Numbered from the stretch's first letter, positions 1-7,844 are shown. The stretch is 11,302 nt of DNA from an uncultured beta proteobacterium (GCA_903870955.1 CAIQEX010000701.1:1-11302); one strand, 5' to 3'. Notes: generated by a model not told the origin, from the sequence alone. A program made the numbers and translations.

Positions 1-1128
<1,128 letters not shown>

Positions 1129-1130
1129 CC

Positions 1131-2234
1131 TTGCCCAATAGCGTCAAGAAAACCTACGAAGCGGAATTGGCCGCGCGTGGGTACCAGGCTGATCCGGCGC
1201 AACTGCGTGCGGTGGAGGCACTGGAGCGTTGCGCGCGGGAGTGGGCGGCCTACAAGGTCAAACGCTCCAATGCCCTGAAAAAACTGATTAACCATCCGGA
1301 TATACCGCGCGGCGTTTACATGTACGGCGGGGTCGGGCGGGGCAAGAGCTTCTTGATGGACTGCTTTTTTAATGCGGTCCCACTGAAGCGCAAAACCAGG
1401 CTGCACTTTCACGAGTTCATGCGCGAAGTGCACCGCGAATTGGCCGACCTGCAAGGCACGGTCAATCCCCTGGATGAACTCGCACGTCGCATGGCATTGC
1501 GCTACAAACTGGTCTGCTTTGACGAGTTTCATGTGGCCGACATTACCGACGCCATGATCCTGCACCGCCTGCTCTCGGCCATGTTCGCGAATGGCGTGGG
1601 CTTTGTCACGACGTCCAACTTCAAGCCCGACGATTTATATCCCGGTGGGCTGCACCGCAATCGCATCCTGCCTGCGATTGAGTTGCTCAATAGCAGCATG
1701 GAGGTGCTGAGTGTCGACAATGGCACCGACTACCGCACGCGTACGCTTGAGGCGGTCAAGCTCTACCACTGCCCGTTAGGCCCTGAGGCGGACGCCGCCA
1801 TGATGGATGCGTTCAATGCCCTGGCCGAGCAGCAGGATGAAGACCCGGTGCTGCATATCGAGTCGCGCCAAATCCGTGCCTGGCGCAAGGCGGGTGGCAT
1901 CGTCTGGTTCAACTTCAAGACTTTGTGTGGCGGCCCGCGTTCGCAAAACGACTACCTGGAAATCGCCTCGCGTTTTCATACGGTTTTTGTCAGCGATGTG
2001 CCGCAGATGTCGGTGCGCCTGGCCTCGGAAGCACGGCGTTTTACTTGGCTGATCGACGTGCTGTATGACCGCCGCGTCAAACTCATTTTGTCGGCTGAGG
2101 TGGAGCCGGAAGGGCTGTATATCGAAGGTCCCATGGCGCACGAATTTCCGCGCACCGTATCGCGTTTGAATGAAATGCAGTCCAAGGAGTATCTGGCGCT
2201 GGAGCGCCGCATGGTGGACACGGGACTGACATGA
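1131..2234 (+). CDS. zapE: ZapE/AFG1-type AAA+ ATPase, cell division associated
   Basis: P-loop ATPase of the AFG1/ZapE family. In E. coli ZapE acts at the division site on FtsZ; mitochondrial relatives take part in inner-membrane protein quality control. At 367 residues it has the usual family length. Walker A is GGVGRGKS (residues 66-73), Walker B LVCFDE (127-132), and the TTSN stretch (160-163) fits sensor 1. The HFHEFMREVH segment (92-101) and PDDLYPGGLHR are characteristic of the family. The start is TTG, 2 nt after the lpdA stop; no ATG or GTG is in frame upstream within the nearby lpdA end, and the N-terminal KTYEAELAARGYQ is typical of family N-termini, so I keep TTG. No Shine-Dalgarno is obvious, so translation is probably coupled to lpdA. 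It overlaps the next gene by 4 nt (ATGA). Function in this organism is inferred from the family. Confidence 0.93.
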   Translation: MPNSVKKTYEAELAARGYQADPAQLRAVEALERCAREWAAYKVKRSNALKKLINHPDIPRGVYMYGGVGRGKSFLMDCFFNAVPLKRKTRLHFHEFMREVHRELADLQGTVNPLDELARRMALRYKLVCFDEFHVADITDAMILHRLLSAMFANGVGFVTTSNFKPDDLYPGGLHRNRILPAIELLNSSMEVLSVDNGTDYRTRTLEAVKLYHCPLGPEADAAMMDAFNALAEQQDEDPVLHIESRQIRAWRKAGGIVWFNFKTLCGGPRSQNDYLEIASRFHTVFVSDVPQMSVRLASEARRFTWLIDVLYDRRVKLILSAEVEPEGLYIEGPMAHEFPRTVSRLNEMQSKEYLALERRMVDTGLT

Positions 2235-2842
2235 TTCGACGGGTGCTCGGTCTGCTATGCCTGTGCGGCCCTGTGGTTCTGTTGGCGCAGACGCAGCCGA
2301 TTCCCGTTGGCCAGGTAGCTGCTGAAGAGTATCAAAGTATCGAGGCCGTGCGGCTACGCGAGGGTGCACTACTGGATGCCCAGGAGGCGGACTGTTACCA
2401 GCGTTTTGCGGTCAATGACTGCCTTAAAAAGGTTAAATCCAGGCGCATCGCCTTGATGGCTGACTTGAAGCGTCAGGAAAACCAAATTCATGCACGCGAG
2501 CGCCGCTTGCAGGGTGCCGAGGCCTTGGAGCGGGCCAATCAAAAGGCCTTGGATCGGCAGCAAAAGCAGCAAGAGAGTCAAGCCGGGGACGGCGCCTTGC
2601 GAACCCAGGAAAAACTTCAGGCGCAACAAGAAAAACAGGCCGAACATGCTGCCAGAGCGGCATCGGACTTGGCACCTGTTTCTCCAGGCGCTCCCGAAGG
2701 TCCAACGCCCGAGGAGCAAGCGCAATCCCGCGCACGCTATGAGAGCAAACAAGCCAACGCGGAGAAAAAACGCCTGGAAATGGCCAAGCGCCTGGCCGAA
2801 AAGTCGGGCAAATCCGCTAAACCTTTGCCCGTTCCGCCGTAA
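2231..2842 (+). CDS. Exported coiled-coil protein of unknown function
   Basis: Hypothetical protein of 203 residues. Residues 1-20 look like a signal peptide: basic MIRR, then a hydrophobic core, with likely cleavage around residues 19-20 (the -3/-1 site is not ideal). It therefore probably acts in the periplasm or stays anchored by an uncleaved segment. The mature part has a pair of cysteines (C55, C64) in a CYQRFAVNDC segment followed by a basic helix (KKVKSRR), then a long Arg/Gln/Glu/Ala-rich stretch (about 75-145) that should form coiled coil, a Pro-rich break (149-161) and a second charged helix (162-192). It resembles short TolA-like charged-helix proteins in composition only; I recall similar Cys-containing proteins in Burkholderiales but know no function. 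Its ATG overlaps the zapE stop, so it is probably cotranscribed and translationally coupled with zapE. The two cysteines could form a disulfide after export (inference). Confidence 0.8.
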   Translation: MIRRVLGLLCLCGPVVLLAQTQPIPVGQVAAEEYQSIEAVRLREGALLDAQEADCYQRFAVNDCLKKVKSRRIALMADLKRQENQIHARERRLQGAEALERANQKALDRQQKQQESQAGDGALRTQEKLQAQQEKQAEHAARAASDLAPVSPGAPEGPTPEEQAQSRARYESKQANAEKKRLEMAKRLAEKSGKSAKPLPVPP

Positions 2843-2845
2843 CGC

Positions 2846-3607
2846 TTAGTCCAGTGGTTCCAGTTTGACCACAATAATGGACAGGTTGTCGCCGCCGCCA
2901 CGCGCCCGTGAGCGGGCTTTTTCGATCAGGAATTCGGTAGCCTCGCGGGCGGACAGGGTCGATAGCACCGAGCCAATCTCGCCGTCCTTAAAGTAGTGCC
3001 ACACGCCATCGCTGCAGACCATGAGTGAGTCGCCAGCGCTCAGTTTGGGGATGAAATGCTGGCTCAGTGGCGGATCACTGTCGGTGCCCAGACATCCCAT
3101 CAGGATGTTGGACTGCGGATGCACCGCAGCCTGCTCCTCGGTAATCTCACCCTTGTCGACCAGCGCCTGCACATAGGAATGGTCGATGGTCCGCTTGATA
3201 AAGGTATTCCCGTGGTAGTGGTAAATGCGCGAATCACCGGTATGCGCCCAGTGGCAGTCGCCGCCCGGGTTGATGATGAATGCTGCCAGGGTGCTGTGCG
3301 GTTCCTGTTCGGAAGAAATAGCGGTGAGCTTGATCACCAAATGTGATTCCTGGACGATTTGCGACAGGATTGCCGCCGCGTCCTCGGTATTGGGGTCATA
3401 GCGGTCGAACAACTGTTTGGCGGTCATCATCACCTGGTCCGATGCCTTGCGACCGCCGCTTCGACCGCCCATACCATCGGCAACAACGGCCAGAATGCAG
3501 CCGTTCATGCGCGGATGCTTGAGCAACGCTACCTGGTCTTGCTGGTATTCGCGATCACCTTTGTGAATGCCCGTGGAGGCCGTAAGTCTGTAACCCGATG
3601 TAGCCAT
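2846..3607 (-). CDS. PP2C-family serine/threonine protein phosphatase
   Basis: Metal-dependent (Mg/Mn) cytosolic protein phosphatase of the bacterial Stp/PppA type, 253 residues, essentially just the catalytic domain. Visible motifs: GDREYQQDQ (17-25, standing for the R-x-x-N-Q-D motif with metal-ligand-type D24), VADGMGG (42-48, metal-binding Asp44), HTGDSRIY (122-129), CSDGVW (198-203, Asp200) and the C-terminal GGDN (238-241). No transmembrane or sensor domain is present. I chose the ATG at 3607 giving MATSGYRL; the frame stays open to a TTG at 3685, but the extra 26 residues are basic, unlike the family, and would run over the best promoter. Members often work against a Hanks-type kinase or with type VI secretion; neither is in this window, so its substrates cannot be inferred. 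It converges on the upstream-strand gene with 3 nt between stops. Confidence 0.92.
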   Translation of the reverse strand: MATSGYRLTASTGIHKGDREYQQDQVALLKHPRMNGCILAVVADGMGGRSGGRKASDQVMMTAKQLFDRYDPNTEDAAAILSQIVQESHLVIKLTAISSEQEPHSTLAAFIINPGGDCHWAHTGDSRIYHYHGNTFIKRTIDHSYVQALVDKGEITEEQAAVHPQSNILMGCLGTDSDPPLSQHFIPKLSAGDSLMVCSDGVWHYFKDGEIGSVLSTLSAREATEFLIEKARSRARGGGDNLSIIVVKLEPLD

Positions 3608-3662
3608 GTGGTGTGTGCGCTGGAAAGCGATTCTTTCTGTTCTGTGCCCCTGTTCTCGCCGT

Positions 3663-3692
3663 ATTATCGAGCCTAGGCGCGGCAATTGTCAG
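3663..3692 (-). promoter_or_regulatory. Sigma70-type promoter for the PP2C gene
   Basis: Read on the minus strand: CTGACA (plus 3687-3692, 5 of 6 to consensus), an 18-nt spacer, and GATAAT (plus 3663-3668, 5 of 6). Transcription would begin near 3656, giving a leader of about 50 nt before the ATG at 3607. The -35 overlaps a TTGTCA (3686-3691) on the plus strand that could be the -35 for the divergent DUF465-helicase pair, though the matching plus-strand -10 is poor. Both lie in the loop and arms of an inverted repeat, CGCGGC (3678-3683) and GCCGCG (3694-3699). Confidence 0.5.
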
Positions 3693-3724
3693 CGCCGCGA
3701 CTGCAAACTTAACCGATTTTCCCC

Positions 3725-3928
3725 TTGACCCTCAATTTGAATTCTCCACAGCGGCGCCTGATCGCCCTGCGTATGGAGCACGGAGACCTGGATGCGCTGA
3801 TTGACCAGTCTTCGGAAAAACGCCCGGTGGACGAATTGATGATGCAGCGTTTGAAAAAACGAAGGCTGGCCCTGCGAGATGAGATCGCCCGCATTGAGCA
3901 GGAATTAATCCCCGACGAGCCGGCCTGA
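3725..3928 (+). CDS. Small DUF465/YdcH-type protein
   Basis: A 67-residue, highly charged, all-helical protein. The ALRMEHGDLDALID segment (about 14-27), then DELMMQRLKKRRLALRDEI (36-54), fits the DUF465/YdcH pattern: two short antiparallel helices with a conserved Leu-Lys-Lys-x-(K/R)-Leu-x-Leu-(K/R)-Asp-Glu-Ile core. The biochemical role of this family is not established. No ATG exists in frame before 3773, which would cut into the first helix; the frame is closed by a stop at 3710-3712, so the TTG at 3725 is the best start, although I see no Shine-Dalgarno. The stop codon abuts the helicase ATG (TGAATG), so translational coupling with the helicase is likely. A SlyX-like protein is the main alternative, but the motif fits DUF465 better. 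Confidence 0.82.
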   Translation: MTLNLNSPQRRLIALRMEHGDLDALIDQSSEKRPVDELMMQRLKKRRLALRDEIARIEQELIPDEPA

Positions 3929-5914
3929 ATGGGATTGCCACAGCGAACGGTGGATAGTTTTCGCCCGGGCGGTCCCTTGGCCCAGGCGGTGGCGGAATAC
4001 CGTCCACGCGAGGGTCAATTGCAAATGGCAACAGCCGTCTCCGAAGTCATGGATTCCGGCGGCATGCTGGTGGTGGAGGCGGGCACCGGCGTTGGAAAAA
4101 CCTATGCCTATTTGGTACCGGCCCTGCTATCGGGGCTGCGGGTGCTGGTTTCCACCGCGACCAAGGCTTTGCAGGACCAGCTTTTCTCGCGCGATATCCC
4201 CCATTTGCTCGGTGTCCTTGGACTATCCGTACGCGTCGCATTGCTCAAAGGCCGCAGCAGCTATTTGTGCCTGTACCGGATGGAAATGGCCCGCCAGGAT
4301 TGGCGTTTGGACGAGCGCTCGGCACTGTTGCATTTGGCGCGCATTGAAAGCTGGTCGCATGCCACGCAGACCGGCGATCTCTCCGAAGTGGATGCCTTGG
4401 ACGAAGGCTCGCCGCTGCAGCCGCTGGTGACCTCCACCCGGGAAAACTGCCTGGGGTCGCGCTGCCCGCAGGCATCGAATTGTTTTGTGAATCGCGCCAG
4501 ACGTGAGGCTCTGAGCGCAGATGTGGTGGTGATCAACCACCATCTTTTTTTTGCCGATCTCAATGTGCGTGAATCCGGCGTGGCTGAGCTGCTGCCTTCC
4601 GTGCATTCGGTTATTTTTGACGAAGCACACCAACTCAATGAAATTGGGGTGCAGTTTTTGGGTCGACAACTGTCGACCGGACAACTCAGCAACCTGGCCC
4701 GGGATTTGGAAACAGTCACGCAATCGGTGGCGCGCGGCTTGGCACCATGGGCCGCGCTCGCCGCCGCCTTGCAGCAGAGTGCAGAAGCCTTGGTGGCGCG
4801 CTTTCCCGAGAGCGAGCGTCTTGAACGGATGGACTGGAGCGTCACCGGTGCACGTTGGCCAGATTTGCTGCAGGCAGTGGTCGACGCACTGGTTCAGGTG
4901 GAGTCTGCGCTTGCCGTGGTCGCCGAAATGGCGCCGGAACTGCAAATGCTGCAGACACGGGTGGCTGCGCAAATGGAACTGGTGCAATTGTTTCTGCAAC
5001 CTGCGCCCCCCGACGCCGTACGCTGGCTGGAAATTGGACGGCAACTTCGCATGCTGCAGTCTCCCCTGGATGTGTCCACCGCCATGCGGGAGCGGGTTTT
5101 GCCCGACGGCGGCGGGGTGGGCGGCAACAAGTCCTGGGTATTCACATCGGCAACTTTGGGCCACGATGAAAATCTGAGCTGGATGGTCGACAGTTGCGGA
5201 CTGGCCGGCGCGCGCATTTTGAAAGTGCCAAGCCCCTTCAATTACGCCGAACAGTCGGCGCTTTATGTGCCAAAGAATTTCCCCAAACCGGGTGACTCGC
5301 AACACAGTTTTGCGGTGGCCGAACTGGCATTGCAGGGTGCGCAGATATTGGGTGGACGCACCCTGGTTTTGACCACCACCTTGCGCGCCATGCGCGCTAT
5401 TGGCGATGCCTTGGCGCGGTCATTGCAAGGGCGTGACGACCTGCAGGTGCTGGTTCAAGGCAGTCTCCCCAAACGCGAATTGCTCGCACGCTTTTTGCAA
5501 AGTGGAGCGCAGCAGCAGGGCACGGTGCTGGTTGCCTCAGCCACTTTTTGGGAAGGCATTGATATGCCGGGCGACGTTTTGCAACTGCTGCTGATCGACA
5601 AGCTGCCCTTCACTCCACCCGATGATCCAGTGCAGCAGGCGCGTTCCAAAGAGTTGGAGAGCCAGGGCAAGAGCCCCTTCAAGGCACTCCATCTACCCCA
5701 AGCCGCAGTGGTGTTGCGCCAAGGGGCCGGTCGATTGATTCGGCGGGAGTCGGATCGCGGTATTCTGGTGGTCTGCGACGTGCGACTCAACCAGATGGGC
5801 TATGGGCGCCAACTCGTGGCCGCATTGCCGCCCATGAAGAGACTCGTGGAAGCGCAGGATTTTTCTGATGCCCTGGAGGCTCTTACCAGACCTTCCACCA
5901 CGGTTCTTCCTTAG
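3929..5914 (+). CDS. ATP-dependent DNA helicase, DinG/YoaA type, with Fe-S cysteines
   Basis: Superfamily 2, XPD-like 5'-3' DNA helicase, 661 residues, close to E. coli YoaA (636) and shorter than DinG (716). In order: Q-motif-like EYRPREGQLQMA (23-34), Walker A AGTGVGKT (51-58), motif Ia region VSTATKALQDQ (74-84), a cysteine set C114, C174, C179 and C185 that fits a 4Fe-4S cluster between Walker A and B, VVINHHLFFAD (200-210), DEAH (231-234), FTSAT (motif III region), LLLIDKLPF (motif V region), and QGAGRLIRR (598-606, motif VI with the arginine finger). Relatives resolve R-loops and G-quadruplexes and help at stalled forks. I leave the symbol blank because yoaA and dinG cannot be separated confidently by eye. 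Its start directly follows the DUF465 stop; its last 32 nt overlap bamD on the other strand. No LexA box was recognised upstream. Confidence 0.93.
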   Translation: MGLPQRTVDSFRPGGPLAQAVAEYRPREGQLQMATAVSEVMDSGGMLVVEAGTGVGKTYAYLVPALLSGLRVLVSTATKALQDQLFSRDIPHLLGVLGLSVRVALLKGRSSYLCLYRMEMARQDWRLDERSALLHLARIESWSHATQTGDLSEVDALDEGSPLQPLVTSTRENCLGSRCPQASNCFVNRARREALSADVVVINHHLFFADLNVRESGVAELLPSVHSVIFDEAHQLNEIGVQFLGRQLSTGQLSNLARDLETVTQSVARGLAPWAALAAALQQSAEALVARFPESERLERMDWSVTGARWPDLLQAVVDALVQVESALAVVAEMAPELQMLQTRVAAQMELVQLFLQPAPPDAVRWLEIGRQLRMLQSPLDVSTAMRERVLPDGGGVGGNKSWVFTSATLGHDENLSWMVDSCGLAGARILKVPSPFNYAEQSALYVPKNFPKPGDSQHSFAVAELALQGAQILGGRTLVLTTTLRAMRAIGDALARSLQGRDDLQVLVQGSLPKRELLARFLQSGAQQQGTVLVASATFWEGIDMPGDVLQLLLIDKLPFTPPDDPVQQARSKELESQGKSPFKALHLPQAAVVLRQGAGRLIRRESDRGILVVCDVRLNQMGYGRQLVAALPPMKRLVEAQDFSDALEALTRPSTTVLP

Positions 5915-6692
5915 TTTTTTCACCCTTGCTGAGGAATTCCGACTGCGGGTAGCTGGTCTCCAGCACGCGCTTGGCGTCATCGCGCAGCTGGGTCAGACCC
6001 AGGGCTTCATACGATTTGTAGATCAGGAACATGGCCTCTTCCAACGCCGGCACATCGCGGTAGTCGGCCACAGCGGTTTGCGCCCGGTTTACGGCCGCCA
6101 GGTAGGCACCGCGCTTGAAATAGTAACGGGCGACGTGCACCTCATACTGTGCCAGTGAACCGATGATGTAGTTCATGCGCTGAGCGGCATCCCCGGCATA
6201 GCGAGATTCCGGAAAGCGTGTCACCAGTTCCTTGAAAGACTCGAAAGCTTCCTTGGAAGCCTTCTGGTCCCGCTCGGACAAATCCTGGCGCGAAATGGCA
6301 GAGAACATTCCGAGGTCGTCATTGAAATTGATGATGCCTTTGAGGTACAGCGCATAGTCCAGCGCGGGGCTGGCTGGATGCAGCTTCATGAATCGGTCAA
6401 GCGTCGATATCGCCTGGGCTGGTTCCTGTGTTTTGTAGTGTGCGTAGGCTTTGTCCAACTGGGCTTGTTGTGCCAGAGGCGTGCCGGCTGCGCGGGCTTC
6501 GAGTTTTTCCAGCAGCGGAATGGCCTTGTCGTACTGACCGCTGCTCATGGAGTCTTTGGCGTCCGCATAAATTGCGTTCGGACTCATTGTGGTCGTTTTG
6601 TCAACGGTGGGGGTTGAGGAGCATCCCGCCAAGCCGATTGCCGCGGCCAGGAGTGCCAGGGCATAAACAGCCGATAATTTGACTCGCAACAT
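5883..6692 (-). CDS. bamD: Outer membrane assembly lipoprotein BamD
   Basis: Essential lipoprotein of the BAM complex, which with BamA inserts beta-barrel proteins into the outer membrane from the periplasmic side. It has 269 residues (E. coli 245). A lipoprotein signal peptide is clear: MLRVK, a hydrophobic stretch, then the lipobox LAGC with Cys24 as the lipidated residue and Ser at +2, which predicts outer-membrane sorting. The rest is made of TPR-like helices: the repeat around YADAKDSMSSGQYDKAIPLL (43-62), AYAHYKTQEPAQAISTLDRF (about 88-107), then ALYLKGIINF, RFPESRYAGDAAQRM and AQYEVHVARYYFKRGAYLAA, all typical of BamD. The ATG at 6692 faces rluD with no gap; a perfect TATAAT lies 33 nt upstream on this strand. 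The 3' end overlaps the helicase gene by 32 nt. bamD/rluD divergence is widely conserved in proteobacteria. Confidence 0.96.
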   Translation of the reverse strand: MLRVKLSAVYALALLAAAIGLAGCSSTPTVDKTTTMSPNAIYADAKDSMSSGQYDKAIPLLEKLEARAAGTPLAQQAQLDKAYAHYKTQEPAQAISTLDRFMKLHPASPALDYALYLKGIINFNDDLGMFSAISRQDLSERDQKASKEAFESFKELVTRFPESRYAGDAAQRMNYIIGSLAQYEVHVARYYFKRGAYLAAVNRAQTAVADYRDVPALEEAMFLIYKSYEALGLTQLRDDAKRVLETSYPQSEFLSKGEKTKEEPWWKVW

Positions 6693-7723
6693 TGTGGGAA
6701 ACTTTCTTGAAACAGACCTCCGGGATTATATCGGCCGCCCCCTTGGGACTTCTCGTCGATGAAGGGGAGGATCTGGGGCCGGAAGTCGATGTCCGTGTGC
6801 TTCAGGTCAGCCCGGAACAGCACGGGGAACGTCTGGACAAGGCTTTGGCTTTGGGCGTGGCCGAGTTTTCGCGCAGTTATTTACAGCAGTTGCTCGAGTC
6901 CGGCCACGTCACGCTCAATGGCAGGCGAGGCCTCAAAGCTTCGCACAAGGTCAAGGCCGGCGATGCCATCAGCGTCGAGTTGAAGGCAACACCGCAAAGT
7001 CAGGCCTTTAAGCCCGAGGCGGTGGACTTTGGCGTGGCCTACGAAGATGAAGATCTGCTGGTCGTCAATAAGCCCGCAGGCTTGGTGGTGCATCCGGCGC
7101 CCGGCAACTGGAGTGGCACCTTGCTGAATGGCCTGCTGGCCCACGACCCCTGTTTTCTGTCCGTGCCGCGTGCGGGCATCGTGCACCGCCTGGACAAAGA
7201 TACCAGCGGCCTGATGGTGGTGGCCAAAAGCCGGGAAGTGATGGATGCGTTGGTCAAGGCCATCGCCGCACGCGAAGTCAGCCGACAGTATCTGGCGCTT
7301 GCGCACGGTGCCTGGGTCGGCCCAAAGCGCAAAACCGTTGAGGCAGCCATCGGACGTGACCCGCGCAACCGGCTGAGAATGGCAGTGGTCGACCTTGCAA
7401 CGCAGTCCGGCAAGAGCGCCCGCACCGACTTTGAACTGTTGGCCAGTACGTCCACCAGTTGCTATGTGCGCTGCATCCTGCATACCGGCCGTACCCACCA
7501 AATCCGGGTGCATATGGCGTCCATCGGTCACCCCCTGATGGCCGATTCGGTGTACGGCGGCACGCCCCAATTGGGCCTGAACCGGCAGGCGCTGCACGCC
7601 ACGCGGCTGGCTTTTATGCATCCGATTACCGGCAAACCGCTGTCGTTTGATGCCAGCGTACCGCCCGACATGCAAGCAGCTTTAGCCCATTTTGAGCCTG
7701 CGTTACAATCCGGCACGGCCTGA
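6692..7723 (+). CDS. rluD: 23S rRNA pseudouridine synthase RluD
   Basis: Makes pseudouridines in helix 69 of 23S rRNA (positions 1911, 1915 and 1917 in E. coli), a late step of large-subunit assembly. The longest frame gives 343 residues. An S4 RNA-binding domain spans about 45-100 (GERLDKALALGVAEFSRSYL, then GHVTLNGRRGLKASHKVKAGD). The RluA-family catalytic domain follows: VVNKPAGLVVHPAPGN (124-139), then HRLDKDTSGL (165-174) with the catalytic Asp168, and GRTHQIRVHM further on. The start is uncertain: TTG at 6692, 6707 or 6743 all keep the typical acidic VDEGEDLGPEV leader, and no ATG is available before the S4 domain. TTG 6707 has a weak GGGAA 6 nt upstream, and a GATAAT at 6673-6678 inside bamD could be its -10. 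RluC is the alternative, but the pairing with bamD favours RluD. No pgeF/yfiH gene follows it. Confidence 0.93.
   Translation: MWETFLKQTSGIISAAPLGLLVDEGEDLGPEVDVRVLQVSPEQHGERLDKALALGVAEFSRSYLQQLLESGHVTLNGRRGLKASHKVKAGDAISVELKATPQSQAFKPEAVDFGVAYEDEDLLVVNKPAGLVVHPAPGNWSGTLLNGLLAHDPCFLSVPRAGIVHRLDKDTSGLMVVAKSREVMDALVKAIAAREVSRQYLALAHGAWVGPKRKTVEAAIGRDPRNRLRMAVVDLATQSGKSARTDFELLASTSTSCYVRCILHTGRTHQIRVHMASIGHPLMADSVYGGTPQLGLNRQALHATRLAFMHPITGKPLSFDASVPPDMQAALAHFEPALQSGTA
6725..6730 (-). promoter_or_regulatory. Candidate -10 box for bamD
   Basis: On the minus strand this is TATAAT, a perfect -10 hexamer in an otherwise GC-rich setting. Initiation would be near 6717, giving a leader of about 25 nt before the bamD ATG. 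I see no convincing TTGACA-like -35 at 16-18 nt; the 17-nt position reads AGAAGT. The box lies inside the first codons of the longest rluD reading frame, which makes the rluD start worth checking. Confidence 0.5.
7681..7709 (+). promoter_or_regulatory. Candidate promoter for scpB-rluB inside the rluD 3' end
   Basis: TTTAGC (7681-7686, weak -35), 17-nt spacer, and TACAAT (7704-7709, 5 of 6 to the -10 consensus). Initiation would fall near 7716, just before the rluD stop at 7721-7723, so scpB would have a leader of about 130 nt that contains the hairpins described separately. The -10 is good; the -35 is only 3 of 6. Confidence 0.45.
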
Positions 7724-7732
7724 AAGGCTGCG

Positions 7733-7833
7733 GACCTCGCCAGGAGTTGAGGTCGCCACGGGGTCTACACCCCGTTTGAAATCCGAAGAAACCCCATTGA
7801 TGTGTCGCCGTGAGGGCGATGTTTTCCGGAAAA
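7733..7833 (+). other. Structured intergenic leader upstream of scpB
   Basis: The 121-nt gap between rluD and scpB holds four inverted repeats in series: GACCTC (7733-7738) with GAGGTC (7749-7754); ACGGGGT (7758-7764) with ACCCCGT (7769-7775), a 7-bp stem with a 4-nt loop; TCGCC (7805-7809) with GGCGA (7815-7819); and the 12-nt palindrome TTTTCCGGAAAA (7822-7833) just before the scpB start. ACCCC at 7791-7795 could compete with the right arm of hairpin 2 for GGGGT at 7760-7764. No riboswitch class that I know matches by eye. Confidence 0.45.
7758..7777 (+). terminator. Weak terminator-like hairpin after rluD
   Basis: Perfect 7-bp GC-rich stem ACGGGGT/ACCCCGT with a CTAC loop, followed by only three T residues and then GAAA. 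It could end or attenuate rluD transcription 35 nt after the stop codon, or simply be part of the scpB leader. The short T run makes efficient Rho-independent termination doubtful. Confidence 0.35.
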
Positions 7834-7844
7834 ATGCCTGACCT

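Noticed and set aside
1776..2369. 197-codon minus-strand frame over the zapE 3' end
   Set aside because: It is antisense to the conserved zapE coding region, with no motif or credible start.
3608..3685. N-terminal extension of the phosphatase from a TTG at 3685
   Set aside because: The added residues are not family-like and the extension would cover the CTGACA/GATAAT promoter; the ATG at 3607 fits known N-termini.
4223..5305. 360-codon open frame on the minus strand inside the helicase gene
   Set aside because: It lies wholly antisense to a gene with all helicase motifs, its translation is rich in His/Gln/Arg without recognisable domains, and GC-rich codon bias opens such frames by chance.
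5911..5920. T-rich tract after the helicase stop as a terminator
   Set aside because: The T6 run is present, but no stable GC-rich stem lies directly upstream, and it is within bamD coding sequence.
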